Below are positions 34,918 through 47,623 of a DNA stretch of 64,000 bases, one piece after another. The notes beneath the pieces were generated by a model. The model did not search any database and was not told where the DNA came from. It was given only the letters and a program-made list of their open reading frames with translations. The DNA comes from Lindgomyces ingoldianus (taxonomy: Eukaryota > Ascomycota > Dothideomycetes > Pleosporales > Lindgomycetaceae), in the NCBI RefSeq assembly GCF_010093535.1, contig NW_022985200.1, forward strand, positions 479,871 through 543,870, written 5' to 3'. Position 1 is the first letter of the stretch; each line of letters begins with the position of its first letter. Made by a program: the position numbers and the translations under genes.

Positions 34918-35462
34918 CTACCTTCTCGAGCTATCAGGGTTCTTCTTTGATAACTTATTCGCCCTTTTCCTTGAGAGGAACGGTTCCTGTTCCTTCTGAA
35001 TTCCCCAATACGGGCTTTGAGGCAAGGCCGTCATGTCACTCTCATCTCCGCTTCCGTATCCATCTCCTCCGTTTGAGCGTCTCGCTCCCATATCTTTATC
35101 TTTCTCCAATGGGCTGCCAAGTATCACACTGAAGTCAACATCCTCACTCTCAGTGTTGCTCTTCTTTCTCCGCTTAAACGGCCTTATCAGTATATCGCCA
35201 ATTCTCTTGCATGATTTGTCGTGTGTCATCTCCCAATCAGGGATCGGAGGAAGGGGCTTCAGCCTCGGATCTTTAGGAACATTAGCATGGGTAAAAAACC
35301 TGATGCTCAGTATTTACCTGACTCATGGGACTTCTTCCATGCATTGATCCTTTGGAGTTCCGCGGCTGCGGTGCGCTTGTTGACAGCCTTCTTCTCTCGT
35401 TGCTCCTGTGTGTACTCTAGTACCGTTTGGCTGCTCTGAATGAAGATTGGAGGTGACGCCAT
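34918..35462 (-). CDS. Small basic orphan protein, 165 residues
   Basis: Two exons, 35462-35318 and 35270-34918, joined across a 47-bp GT-AG intron (GTAAAT...CTAAAG) with phase restored to ESDPRLKPLPPIPDWEM; 498 nt. The first exon starts MASPPIFIQSSQTVLEYT and has a charged helical stretch (QEQREKKAVNKRTAAAELQR). The second has a proline box (LKPLPPIPDWE), a basic patch (RPFKRRKKS) suited to nuclear import, an acidic Ser/Glu segment, and a basic end (KRANKLSKKNPDSSRR). I recognise no family. The clean intron and biased composition argue for a real gene; the 3' end might extend through a further intron starting at the GTAGCG around the stop. Confidence 0.6.
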
Positions 35463-38094
35463 GTCGTCGAGGATTCGTGTGCTGGGTAGGTGAAGGTGAG
35501 ACGACTCTGGGGGAGGGTCTTCTCAGAGACCTCTCCTGTAACTTTGGTGTTCGAGGGTCTCTCCGACGTTCGCACGCGAATTTCCTGACTGGGCTCGTGT
35601 GTAGCGATGAAGGCGGTGGTAGTAGTAGCGATAGTGTTGCACACCTAAAGAAAGGGCGTTCAAGATGTAGGGCACGGTCGATAAAGAGAAGAGGGAAGTA
35701 AAGAGATACGTGCAGTCCGGTCGAAATAAAGGCAGATTGTGAACGAGATCTTGGTTGATGGACTCTTAAAGACTTGGTGTTCACACATGAAGATGGTAAC
35801 TCCGGTTCCACTTGGCAGCCTTGAGTGAGAGACTTTCTCTTCAGCAGTGACAGAGCCAGGAATTGGTGTAGAGCACCTTATTGAGTAGAAGTATTGATGC
35901 TCTTTGAAGTGAAGATCGGTCGATGTGATTAAAGGACGTTCGTTGGCTGGAGGTAGCTCCGTTCACCGCAAAAGAGCTGCCCCCTCGTTGGCTCTGCAAT
36001 GAGGATATCCACAAACGGAAGGAGGAGGCGTGTTTGGAAGTGTGCCTGGGAGAAGTTGTTTCGGAGCTCACGCGTTGTTTGCCTGCTGTTCTCGGTCTAC
36101 CTGAGCTTTTAGCCAATCCGAGAACCGCTCATGGAGTAGAGGTTAGTAAGAGCACACCGCAACACGACGATGCACGCGGAGGAACATCTCTAAATCTGCA
36201 GCGTACAGATTTCTAGAATGATAGACGGTCAATCTTCCTGCGCTCTGCCCTTCGTTCAACTAGACATTTCGAAGAAGTGTAATTAGTGGGGAGAGGCGAA
36301 AAGCATCACAGCAGAATTCATGAATGCTATGAGGCTCAAAAAGTCGCTCACCAATGAGATAATGCCATCTTTTAATATTACCAAATGATTCCTGCCATCT
36401 GTCGACAGAGGAAGGAGGTTCATGGTCCAGGGATCGTCACTAGCAAGCAGTCTGGGTTACGGATATCCTCTTCTCTGTTAATTGACCCAAATAACTTAAG
36501 ATCTAGGTAATCAACGATAAAATGCCCCCCCCATGGTTTATAGATTGAAGGAGAGAGATGTATGGTCTTGGTTACTACTTGACCCTTAGACGGTAGGTGG
36601 TCGCGCCTTCCCGGTAGGTAGGCTATCGGAGAGGTTTTCGCAGCCATATCACTACGATGAACACGGCCGCTGGGGGTATTTGGGGGCAACTTACGGCACT
36701 CAACAGCGCATGTTGCCTTCACTAGACTACATATGTGTAGGTGATCAGGGCGCGCTGGATCAAGGGCAATCCCGTGCAACAACGCAACTTTTGAAAGCCG
36801 TCGTGGTGCCTTATCTTTACGACGCCTACATCGCGACCTTGGGATGCTGAACTAGCTGGCTCTATGAACCTCATAGAAAAATGTGTCAGCTAAGCTGTAT
36901 GCCCTCTACAAAATGCCTAGACGACAAAGCAGTCTCTCACTCCAACCTGTCTTCACCAACACGGACTCGCAGCAGCCTACCGTCCAAGCTAACCCCTCAG
37001 CTAACTCTCTTCTTCAACCCACCGCACGAGGCGACCAGGTCAACGAAAAGAAATGTTCGGTAGGCCAGCAAAAATTGCGCCAGCGAAGCAGCCGAGGCCA
37101 ACCTCGAACCCAGACCGGTCCGCACTGTGCAATGCGCTGATCACAGGTTGGTCGACCGACTTCTTGAGCTCGGTGACCCTGACAAGGTAAGTTTAAGGAA
37201 GAGAAAGGGTCTGCGAGAGCTGGCGACTCTTTATAGGGAGGGGCTTGGTTAGTCAGCGGGGCTCGGCGTTGCTGTGGCCGTTTTGCAGTGAAGGAAGTGT
37301 GGCTTCTCGAAAGACTGAGCGCCGCTGGGTGACGAGAGGGTGAGGAAGGAACGAAGGGTCCCCTCGGGCCGAACGCTACGGTATCACTGGGGGCTTTACC
37401 TGCTTCTTCCCAAGCCTAATGCAAATGGACGTCATCGCTTTGAGGAATAGCAAACTTGAAATCAATCGCCATATCAGCCCAATCCATCAACGTTAGTCTC
37501 GAGGGCTGAAGCATTGCCTATCGAAGGCTCTCAAGCACAAGGCTATATGTTATCTCTGCTCTCATATGTGCTAAACTCTGTTGCAGACAGGATTCGGCTC
37601 GAATGTATGTTTTTGGAGCTATGAACCAGTGATTACATCAACTAGAGGTCTCTTAACTCTGAGATCCAAAACATTCCGAACACATGGCTCCTTTTTAGAA
37701 TGTAGACTTAAGTTTGTAGAGTCCATCATTTTAGATTCATCGAGATCATGACTGTGATCAAGACAAGAGGAGACTGCCCGTATTTTCACACAAAGTGTCA
37801 TGCATAGAATTGCCGACCGATCCAGCGCAAAAGTCTAGAAGAGGTTACTTCTGATTCGGCTTATTCCGAACACTAGTCAGCCCACTAATTCAAACTTATG
37901 CATCCGTGGAGTCATGTTCGTCACTTCTTGAAGCCACTGTGGTGATGGAAATCTGTATCTAGAACTGGGTCAATCTACACTACTCATTCCGTCTCTGCTC
38001 ATTCGTTCCCATGCTATTCTCCCTTTGTTTTCTTCCAGCTCTGAGTATAAATTCACAAAAACTCTCAAATCTCCTAGTTAATTCCAAAGAGGCA
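35463..38094. other. Gene-poor region, no gene seen
   Basis: Open stretches up to about 160 codons (35323-35811, minus) overlap the small orphan gene or one another and carry no motif. A plus-strand stretch at 36883-37140 (85 codons) is unassigned. Composition is near average, not RIP-like. Confidence 0.45.
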
Positions 38095-38176
38095 GCCCGG
38101 CTAGTTAAGTGGTAAAGCGTAGCACTTGTATCTTAGACAAGATATGCCAAAATCGTCGGTTCACCAACACTAGGCA
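38095..38176 (+). tRNA. Decayed tRNA-Thr(TGT)-like sequence with a short intron
   Basis: Begins GCCCGGCTAG with a D-arm (GTTAAGTGGTAAAGC), then an anticodon arm whose loop reads CTTGTA with anticodon TGT. After the purine at position 37 there is a 13-nt insert (TCTTAGACAAGAT) that pairs back on the anticodon through CTTGT/ACAAG, as real nuclear tRNA introns do; the arm then closes with ATGCCA. The variable region and GTCGG of the T-stem follow, but the 3' half of the T-arm is three bases short and does not pair, and two or three acceptor pairs are lost. A T-run follows, as in Pol III terminators. It is best read as a tRNA pseudogene. Confidence 0.4.
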
Positions 38177-41100
38177 TTCTTTTTTTTACCGATTGATAGA
38201 TGGTGTGTGGGTTAACTTGGTGGTGATAAGAAAGGCGCTGCAGTGGAGATAATACGTACGATCAAGGAACAATTGCAAACTGTAACTGTTCCGGTAGCCC
38301 TCTTGGATATTTGTTGATATGTCACTGACCAGGTGTTATTTTTCTTGGGTTAATGTCGATTTAGGTTTGAGAGATAATTAAGCCATTAGTTCTATCTGCT
38401 TCTTCGAAGAATGGGAACCTAGAATTTCTTAGTCAAAGGAAACATAGCGTGCCGGAGGCCAGGGTAGTCAACGGAACGTACTACGAACGGCACGTTTCAC
38501 TATGGTGCGGTCACGTGAGGTGCACAAATGTAGTAACTTTGTGAGCCGCTTCTTATAGTTGGTGGAGCTAAGGGGTTGGCCCATAATACCTTTAAAATAA
38601 GCTATTTTAGAGTAATAATTGCCTATTAGTGGATTTCTGTGCTACTGTTAAACGTGCTTCTGTAGTACAACAAGAGAGATTTCTGTATCGCCTCCCATGG
38701 TATTAATATGTAAAAACGGGTAGCATCTCACATAAATCTTCATTATCGTCCCATTTCCCTTGAAACCCATCACTATGAGCATGTCAATCTTCCTCCAAGC
38801 TCTCCGGTTAATGCAAAACTCCTCATCTAGGGCTTTAAGCTCGTCTGTATCCTATCGCTCTAGCTTTGGTCCCCTTAAGTAGTCGAAATCTTGGTAGCTC
38901 CGCTTTACCTGCGAGTTTTGCTATTGCCTAATTAAAGGAGGAGTGGCCAAGACTCAGCAATGGTATGTCCTTTAGCAACGCATTATCTAGCCCTTAGTTG
39001 GTAGAGTCAATAGCGTTGTTACTTTAAATATGAACCTGCTTACTGGGGCAACGATTAAAGCGCTTCAACTCTAGAAGAATTAGCTCCGTCGCTGAGTCGT
39101 TCGAGTGAGTGTGAGGCTTTTGGGAGCACCAAAACTATGAGGAACTAAGCTGATTGCTAAAGAAGTGTACTTAAGGGTTTATATACAGAGTGAACTAGGT
39201 CGCAAGTGGTTGGTGAATATGAGCAATTGGTGGAGTTTGTCAAGCTCCATAACTGCAAGCAGTAAGCTCGCGGAAGAAATAAAGATGGTCTCTGCTAATA
39301 CTCCAAACGCTACGTTGTATCAATTGGTCAAAGGTTGAAAAGTTTGGGCGAATTGAACTATTACGGTTATCCAATCTAGTACCCCCTCCCTACATGAGTG
39401 CTAACAAAGTGAAAAGTATTGAGATACCAAAGTGCCAATTGTAAGGTATATATACTATTTCGCACGGGAATCAACCGTTGGTTGAGTATTCATACCTTTT
39501 TGGTTGTGATGGTGAAGTGGTGCCGAGCCCCGCCCTTACACCTACTGAAATGTACTACGTCCTGTTGGCCACTCTGCCGGAGGCATCCCGGGCAAGGAGA
39601 ATTGCTAACTGCCTCATTCTGTTAGCTCTCTCAGCGTTAGATTAACATGATATCAACAAATTACTCCTTTCCCTTTAAGACCATATAATGTGTAGTGAAT
39701 GTTAAATCTCAAGTACAGGCAAAACTTTCAATAAAGAAGAACCCGAACTTTGTTAGCTAAAGAAAAGGTATCTCAGTAGATGTCTTATGGGTAAGGGGAA
39801 TTTTAGACTGTCCCTGTTCTGCTCCCTCTCTAGACCTACAGTATCATGTTATTAGTCCATTTCGAACTTTACATGGACGGGTTTCAGTTTGCTGTAAGTT
39901 GTGAATTAATTCTAGGTTTAGGCTAATTTCACACTCATGGAAAGTCCTAACCGCCTCCTTTCCTCCCCAAGTTCTCACAAGACTCCTCAACAGCGAGAGA
40001 TGGCCCCTCGTCCCCCACGAGCTTGATCGGTAGTGTTCGTAACGTGGCGGAGATTGGGATTATGCAGCAGCGCTAGCCGGGGGAGGGTATCCTTAGTGAC
40101 CCGTGTTCGATGCTGGCGATCATCCCCCATGGTGATAGCTCTGGCAGATTCGGTAGTGGCATCTCCCCTCCACCACGCTTATCGATGAGCCACGGATCTA
40201 CCAAATCGTCCAGAACTCTCAGTACATTATCGTACATCCAGTGCCAGTTAAATCGTTCGGATTCAAAAGAAAGAAGATGTGGGGAGTGGAGGGTGGGAGT
40301 AGTGCGGAAGGTGAGCGACTGCGTAGCTGTTCGGATGCTGAAGGATACGGCGCCGATGGTGACATAGTTGGTGTCTCTAGGTTCTAGTACGTGAGTTCTG
40401 ATAGGGCCAGTGGACCAGCCCTTTGCCCGCGAGCTCAAGTCTCCATGTGCTGGATCTAGTCGGTATGTTGTCTATGTGCTTCTATCCTCTTTGAGAGTTC
40501 TTGGGGAAAGGCTTCACTCCCGATATTAGGGAGAATTGCGAAGACATACATTCCGTGAGAGACGAAGCGGCGAAGTAGAAACTAGTTTACGAGGTCAAGG
40601 AAGCCAATGATAGAGAATATAATGCTGCGAAAAGAGTTTTGAATGAAAATTCGGTATCTAGGACAGCCTGCCGGTTTTCCGAATGGATCAAGGCCCAATG
40701 GGGTAAATGATATTTTTGAGGGGAGTATTACCAAAAGGGTGTTCAAAACCTCTCCAAGTGTTAAAATACCCGGGGAAGAAGTCGTACTGTTGGCTGTATT
40801 GCGGACCGAGGCGTAACGTAGGAAGGGTCTCAGTCCCTCTTGCTCCTAGTGCGGTTCGTGACGTTAGGGTACTATAAGGGTGTCATATAAGTGTTAAATT
40901 CTCTTTGAAACTGTTAGTAAAGCGCCTGGTAGTGTTAGGATTTGTCTAACGTTATATCTAACGTTGCGTGGTGTTTAATAATGGTGGGACATCAAGAATC
41001 CAAGGATCGAAAAAGATTTTTAGTCTTTCGGGTCGACGTATAAGGCGTCGATTGTGCCAACACCAGCAACCCAAATCAGTGAAGCGGCCGCTGCCAGGAA

Positions 41101-42517
41101 ATTATACTCTCCGTTGGTGAAATGTTTCGCTGCTGGAAGGGAGTCCTGTTCTCGAAGCCCCATGATGAGAATTACGCACGTCTGCAATCCATCTTCCCAC
41201 CATATGTCGACCCGGTTTACCAACAAAGCTCTATTCTCCTTCATTCATTTTCTTTTCCCGTCTTGTCCTTCCTTAGATTAATATTCGCATGTCATGCACT
41301 GGGGAGTATGACTGGTGATTTAGGTGCACTCACGTTTCAATGCTCAAGCTAAACTTAGCTACTGCAAAATTATAGCTTTCTTAAATAACGCACTACGCAA
41401 GGGAGTACAATTTTGTCTAGTAAATAAATAACTGGAAGAGCCGTCGTATTTCATCCATCATATCATGAGGCTTTGAAATGCTTGACTAAGTGACAATGCT
41501 TGTAAAACCATCAAGCTGTAGTCTTATTACTTATAATTAGACTAAGCAAGGTATTTTAGTCTTAATAAAATTTAATTTTAAATTAGGGTGGTGTAAAGAG
41601 CTAGCGTAGTAGCATTACTTGGTGTTTTTAACCTTTATAAAACATTCTCTTCAGAACCTTACTTCTTAAAACCTTGTGTAGAAATACAAAATATATAAAA
41701 AATGAGACTATAGTAGAATACACTAGAGAAGACATCAGTACTTTCAGTTAATTTGATGTAAGAATTGTCTTGATTAAAGAAGTAAAGAAGTTGAAATCTT
41801 ACGTTCAGCTATCTGAGATTTGTCTTTAAACCAGAGATAGCGGATTGTATGCCGCACTAGCTTAACAATCTCCATATCCATTTCCTGGTCCAAACATTGG
41901 GTGAAGCTCCGCAACTTGCCTTCCGCGTCAGTATCCTGGCATGCTGAAACATATAGAAGAATATTAGCTTCTACCCTTCAAATGTCCACTCGAAAAGGTC
42001 GATAGAGGAGCGAAAGTTTCTGTTTGGGCTTGCGTGAAGCTTTAAGGACGCCGAAAACTTAAATTATCGAGAACAAAGCCGAGCTGTCAATATATGCCGT
42101 GAGAATTTTCCCGCCTCTTTGAGCTCTTGCATGATCATGATCATGAGAGTGTGAAGAGTGTGGAGTGTCAAAAGCTCTGGTGCCACAATCGCTATCGATA
42201 AGGTGGAAACGGTGCCGCACCCTGCTAGAGTTTTTTTTTTGGAGCCTCAGCTAAGCCGTTACTCATCCCTCAGCGTCTTACTGAGCACTTTGGATGCGAC
42301 TGGGCCCCGATATTGGCAACCAATTGGAACTCACGGGCTTCGAAACTCCAGATCCGGTTGTTGCTTCCATCTCTTAGTGGACGTTCAGGTCCGACGTCAT
42401 GATGCTGCCAGACACATCCCCCTGTTTCTTGTAGCCTTTAGAGCAAGGCATGAAGCATCGCGCGGAAGGATTGGGGCCTTTCCGAAGTAGTTAATTCAGG
42501 GTTGGCCTCGTGTTCGA
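38177..42517. other. Gene-poor region, no gene seen
   Basis: A minus-strand open stretch at 40073-40438 (121 codons, containing WHWMYDNVLRVLDDLVDPW) is the most protein-like segment but has no partner exon or known motif. AT-rich patches at about 41500-41750 resemble faint transposon debris. Nothing else can be supported. Confidence 0.45.
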
Positions 42518-42524
42518 TATAAAT
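42518..42524 (+). promoter_or_regulatory. TATA-like box of malic enzyme gene
   Basis: TATAAAT lies 95 bp upstream of the malic enzyme ATG, a suitable distance for a TATA element with a short leader. Single-site evidence only. Confidence 0.35.
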
Positions 42525-42612
42525 CGGAGTGTCTATAATACGGCGAGCAACGTCCGCGACCCTCCTGCGTGTATTATCGTTACCCCGCCGCCGACTTCAC
42601 GTCATCTCCACT

Positions 42613-44627
42613 ATGGCACCTCACCTGAAAGAACAGAAGCACCCTAAATTTGGCAATTTGCCTCTCTCGACATCCGGCGCTCAAGAGACGTCGTTGACGG
42701 TATAGCTCGGTATAAAGGCCGGGGAAGTGGTACCACTAACTACTCCATCCTAGGGCAACGCGCTCCTCCGAACCCCCTACTTCAACAAAGGCTCAGGTTT
42801 CACAAGGGAAGAACGAAAGACGTTCAAGCTTCATGGCCTCCTTCCGCCCAACATCCAGACCCTTGAAGAGCAGGTACAGCGCGCATACGAACAGTACAGC
42901 TCAAGACCGAATGATCTGGCGAAGAACACTTTTATGACAAGCATGATGGAGCAGAATGAGGTGCTATTCTACCGGCTCATCCAAGACCACATAAAAGAGA
43001 TGTTCTCCGTCATCTATACTCCGACTGAGGGTGACGCCATCCAAAACTATTCACGGTTGTTCCGGCGACCCGAGGGATGCTTCCTGAATATCGGAGATAT
43101 AGGCCGCATCGATGACAACATCGATCAGTGGGGCGACCCGGATGACATCGACCTTATCGTAGTCAGCGACGGCGAGCAGATTCTAGGCATCGGCGATCAG
43201 GGCGTGGGCGGGATTCTCATTAGCATCGCGAAGCTGGTCATTTACACCTTATGTGCAGGAATCCACCCTTCGAGGACACTGCCTGTGGTGCTGGATTGTG
43301 GGACAAATGTGAGTGCATCGGTGCTTTGGTAGATGTATCCTGACCCTGTCTTAGAATAAGGAGCTTCTAGACGATGACTTGTATCTGGGCCTCAGGCAGC
43401 CTCGTGCCAGAGGAGACAAGTATGATAAATTTGTGTCGACCTTTGTCAATTCCTGTAAGAAACGATACCCCAAGGCATACTTACATTTTGAGGATTTCGG
43501 GCTAAACAATGCGCGGCGCATTCTTGATACGTACCAACCGGAGATTGCCTGTTTCAACGACGACGTGCAAGGGACTGGCTGCGTCACGCTTGCGGCTATC
43601 ATGGCTGCATTTAAGGTCGGAGGCGTGCAATGGGGCGATGCCCGATTTGTGATATTCGGCGCAGGGACTGCAGGTACTGGCATCGCGGACCAAATTAAAG
43701 ACGCCATCGCTCACGAGACTGGCAAGTCTAAGGGTGAGGCTGATCGTCAAATATGGTATGTTGGGACCCCGATTCTGTGCTGCCCCACTGACTTTGAATA
43801 TGTGTGTTGATAAACCTGGCCTGCTTTTGAGGTCGAAGAAGGATCAGCTGACTCCAGCCCAAATTCCATATGCTCGTGATGATGGTGAGTGGCAGGGAAA
43901 ACAGCATGGAGAATTACTTTCAGTTGTGAAGGAAGTCAAGCCGCATGTTCTCATCGGCACATCAACCGTTCCAGGGGCTTTTACTAAAGATATTGTCCAA
44001 GAAATGGCAAGACATGTTGAGCGGCCGATCATTTTTCCGCTTTCCAACCCAACTCGGCTTCATGAAGCGAAACCACAAGATCTTTTCGATTGGACCAGGG
44101 GTAAGGCGCTCGTAGCAACCGGCTCGCCTTTCCCTCCCGCGAAGTACCAGGGAAAGGAATATGAGATTTGTAAGTTGGAGATACTCGTTGTGTGCTGAAT
44201 TCTGGGTTAACCATGATTAGCCGAGTGCAACAACTCTGTTACTTTCCCGGGCATTGGCTTGGGTGCTATTCTCAGTCGCACTCGACTTCTTCCCCCCTCT
44301 CTCCTTGTCGCCGCGGTCAAGGCTTTGGCATCGACTGCTCCTGCTGTTAATGGCACAGGAGGTGGCTTACTTCCGGATGTCGCGGATGTCCGAGAGGTCA
44401 GCGTACAGATCGCCAGAAATGTCATTAAAGCTGCGGTGGAGGAAGGTTTAGCGCAGGAGAAGAACATCCCCACAGGTGATACTGATCTAGAAGAATGGAT
44501 TCGCGAACAGATGTGGGATGCACGATACCGGCCTTTGAAACTCATCAAAGATGATGGGGCGACGGCTCATGCGCGGGGAGAGGCTGGAATTGGCTCGCAC
44601 AGGCGGGCAGCCAGCTTCAGGTTTTGA
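42613..44627 (+). CDS. Malic enzyme (NAD(P)-dependent, decarboxylating)
   Basis: Five exons: 42613-42699, 42754-43308, 43355-43755, 43802-44169, 44221-44627; 1818 nt, 605 residues. Conserved blocks in order: LLPPNIQTLEEQV, VIYTPTEGDAI (catalytic Tyr region), SDGEQILGIGDQGVGG, CFNDDVQGTGCV (metal-binding Asp pair) and the nucleotide fold VIFGAGTAGTGIA. SNPTRLHEAKPQDLFDWTRGKALVATGSPF and FPGIGLGAILS follow. It converts malate to pyruvate and CO2, making NADH or NADPH; no strong mitochondrial presequence is visible at MAPHLKEQKHPKF. The third intron is odd: keeping the family motif W-C-V-D-K-P-G-L-L requires the exon to begin at 43802, and the intron then ends AT, not AG. The next usable AG (43830-43831) also stays in frame but deletes ten residues including that motif. 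Confidence 0.93.
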
Positions 44628-45296
44628 CTTTGGCGGACGCTCTAGTGTTCCCAGGCCTATTCCTCCGGTTTGGTCGCTTGGACCCTTTCAACAAACACAT
44701 TGCGTTATGCACGTGTTGAGCGTCTACCACGATGTTTCTACGCGATGATTGTTGGCATTGGGTTCCGTGGCCTCGTGCGCCATTTATCAATACTAGTCTT
44801 TTCCGGCTCCGGACCAACAACATCGCAAACGAAACAAGAATGCCAATGAAGAAGACACTACGCCTGAACTCTGGACTCGCTACTCCCTCGGAATAGCCAC
44901 ATGGTCGAAATATCGCACAGAGGCCTGATACTTTCTCCAGGGGGTTTAGTAAGTCATCCATTCGGATGTACGAATTTTTTTTGTGGTAGTGTCACCCTAA
45001 CCACTCCAATACTTTCAGGCTCAATGTTTATTGGAGAATGGATAGCATAGTGGTGGAAAATGGTCTCTACAATTTTACAACCCTACCCTCCTTTCCAGTT
45101 CCCGGTCTGCTCTTATTGTGCCTATGTTCCCTCTCCATTATTCGAACACCCCCCCTCCACGCTTCTTACCTAGGACTTCTGCCAGCCTTTGAACTTGCAG
45201 TAGAAAGGTATCTATCGACAACTCCTTGGTCATTATTCTGTAACGCTGAGGACCTGACAATACGCCAGATCAGCTATCCGCCGACGAATTTCCAGG
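44628..45296. other. Intergenic, no gene seen
   Basis: Holds the malic enzyme 3' end and the promoter of the secreted PAN-like protein. A plus-strand frame from 45038 overlaps the start of the next gene and may be an upstream open reading frame. Confidence 0.5.
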
Positions 45297-47623
45297 ATGA
45301 TCTTCCTCCCGAAAGCCGGGCTTCTCGCCCTAGCAACACTCACAATGACTTCAAAAGCTGCCCCTGTCCACCAAGCTTCCGCCATTTTACCCGAGTGTCC
45401 GATTTACGACGGTCAGCGCTTTGTTATCAACACAAACTCCACCTTCAAGATCGAATGTAACATCGACCGCACCGGCGTCAACATGCCCTCAAATCCTCGC
45501 TACGTGCCCGACTTCCAGACATGCATGAGCAGGTGCAGTGAGACATACCACTGTGTGGGTATGAGCTTCATCCCTGACACTGGTGCTTGTTATCTCAAGG
45601 CTACAAGCGGACCGCCCGGGAACAACGATGCCGAAGTTTGGGGCGCCATCTTGATCAAGAAACCTTCGGCCATGGTCGGAAAATTGTATGCCAGCACGTC
45701 TTCAACGCTTCGGCATGCTCGTAGCCTCGCCGTTGAAAGCCCTCACATTCCTACGGCCCCTGACTCTGGCGATGAAGAGCCTTTTTTAGAAGACCATATT
45801 GACGTTTCCATAGAAGAATCCGGCGCTGATAAAGGTCCCCCAGAGGCGAGGAAAGAGGTTGGGAATTTCATTTCAGAATGTCGGCGTGCCTCCAATGCTA
45901 CTAGACCTCGCAGCCCAGTCACCGAGCCTACTGATGTCTCCGTGATCCCTAACTCCGTGGATAATGGCAATGGAATTAACCCCTTGGACGAAGCCATTCA
46001 GGAGTTCATTTACAAACTCATTCCTGGTCCTACGCTTCCGGATAATACCACTAGACTCCTTCGCGAGGTCATGGACGAAGTCACACTCACTTTCAAAGAA
46101 CAGAGGAAGAATGCCAAACGTAGTGAGCTCGAAAATTTCATCATCACTATGGAACGCCAAGCTGCTATTGCGGAGAGTGAAGACTTCCACAGGTCCGAGA
46201 AATTGATATTGCGTGAGAATACTGTGACGGATGATACTAGCAGCGAGTCTGACAAGCCTCCGTTTCAATTTCCTTGGGAAAAGGATCCTGATACGAGCAG
46301 CTCCGATGAAGGATATGATGATAAGGCCTGGAATCCCCCGATCTTCTTCCCCGATGATATTAGTGCCACCGACCAAAAAGGGGATGCCGCCGCAGGTGAT
46401 ATATGCCCCCTAAATGCGTTTATCTTATAAATACTGATAAAATCATAGTTATCGAACGCAGCCCAGCCGTAGGGGAATACCCTGCCGCAACTGAATGGGT
46501 CAATGGACGTAATGTAGTCATTCACACTTCTCATCCTGAGCGTATCCGCGAGCTGTACATGGAGTTTATCAGGGAGCTCGAAAGGGATGCTCCCGCTCTC
46601 GCCCAAATCGGAATCTATGCCATGTCTGCCCACGAGGTCGGGTCCTACATTGGCAAGTATCTCCCTATCCGAAAACTCAACCAAGAACATCCTTACGGTG
46701 CCGATGAATGGATGGTTCAGACATGTTCGCCTCTTGGGAACAGTGGCCTCTGCCAGCTGTACGCGAACGGAGAACCAGTCCCTTTCCTTGTCGAGCCTCT
46801 TGTGAATTTCCAGGTTTATATGGCGATTGATACCAACAAATCCGGACCTTTTGGTTTCGTGACCCGCTATATTGCGCCTGGTGGGCATAGAATCCCTGTC
46901 CCAACCCCTCCCCATCCTGTTAGGCCGTCCCCAAGGCCTTACACTAATACACCTTTTGGGACCCACTGGTACTCAGAGAAATTAGAGTCTCACTCTCCTA
47001 CAACAGATTACACCCCTGGTTGCTGGCATGATGACGTGGATTACTGCTCACAAGATCTCTCTTCACTTTCTTCTCTTAAATTCAAGCGGCCGTGGGGGAA
47101 GGAAACCGTCATGGCGACTGAGACAGACTATGAACAGACTACTGATACTGCCACCGTCACCGAGACTACGACCGAGAAACCTGATGTGCATCGCGAAAAG
47201 AAAGTTACAGTCAAAGCGCCCCAACAGGTTCTTCGTGCCTGGCGAAGGCAGGAGAACGCACTTGAGCCCAATATCCAGGCTTCTGACTCTTCAGATTTTA
47301 CCTCTACATCCTCCTCCGATAGCGAGACCGATGACGAAACGTACCAAACCAACACTTTCCATATCTACCTTCAACCAAGCCCTCACGCCCACGCCCCCGA
47401 TGGTCTGTTGCACAACATTGCCGACGCCGATGGAATACGTGAGGGCTCCAACGAAGGTAAGGCGAGCTACAAGCTCTCAATTGATGGAGGCGAGCAAATG
47501 AAGGAGGGCGAGAGTCCGGATGGCGTGCATCAGGAGCGGACGAATTGGAAGAGTGAGAAGGAGGATTTTGAGGGCAAGTGGGAGGAGTCTGAGTATGATG
47601 GAATGGAGATTGAATCGAATTAG
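45297..47623 (+). CDS. Large secreted protein with N-terminal PAN/apple-like domain
   Basis: Two exons, 45297-46395 and 46449-47623, joined over a 53-bp intron with branch-like TACTGAT; 2274 nt, 757 residues. MIFLPKAGLLALATLTMTSKA is a signal peptide. Residues about 30-120 have six cysteines in the pattern CP.YDG...CNIDRTG..., CMSRCSETYHCVGMSF..., ACYLK, as in fungal PAN/apple modules that bind carbohydrate or protein. The middle is acidic and Ser/Thr/Pro-rich. A second folded-looking part around residues 370-530 (VIERSPAVGEYPAATEWVNG, LYMEFIRELERDAPALAQIG) matches nothing I know. The C-terminal third is low-complexity with Thr/Glu runs (DTATVTETTTEKPD) and Glu/Ser-rich repeats. It is probably extracellular or wall-associated; the function is unknown. 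Confidence 0.75.

Noticed and set aside
35323..35811. 162-codon minus-strand frame
   Set aside because: Overlaps exon 1 of the small orphan in another frame and crosses its intron; composition is not protein-like.
38120..38145. Alternative anticodon loop ATCTTAG (anticodon CTT, Lys) using the CTTGT/ACAAG stem
   Set aside because: That hairpin is better explained as the intron pairing with the anticodon of a Thr(TGT) tRNA, because the flanking TAGCA/TGCCA stem and D-arm spacing fit only that reading.
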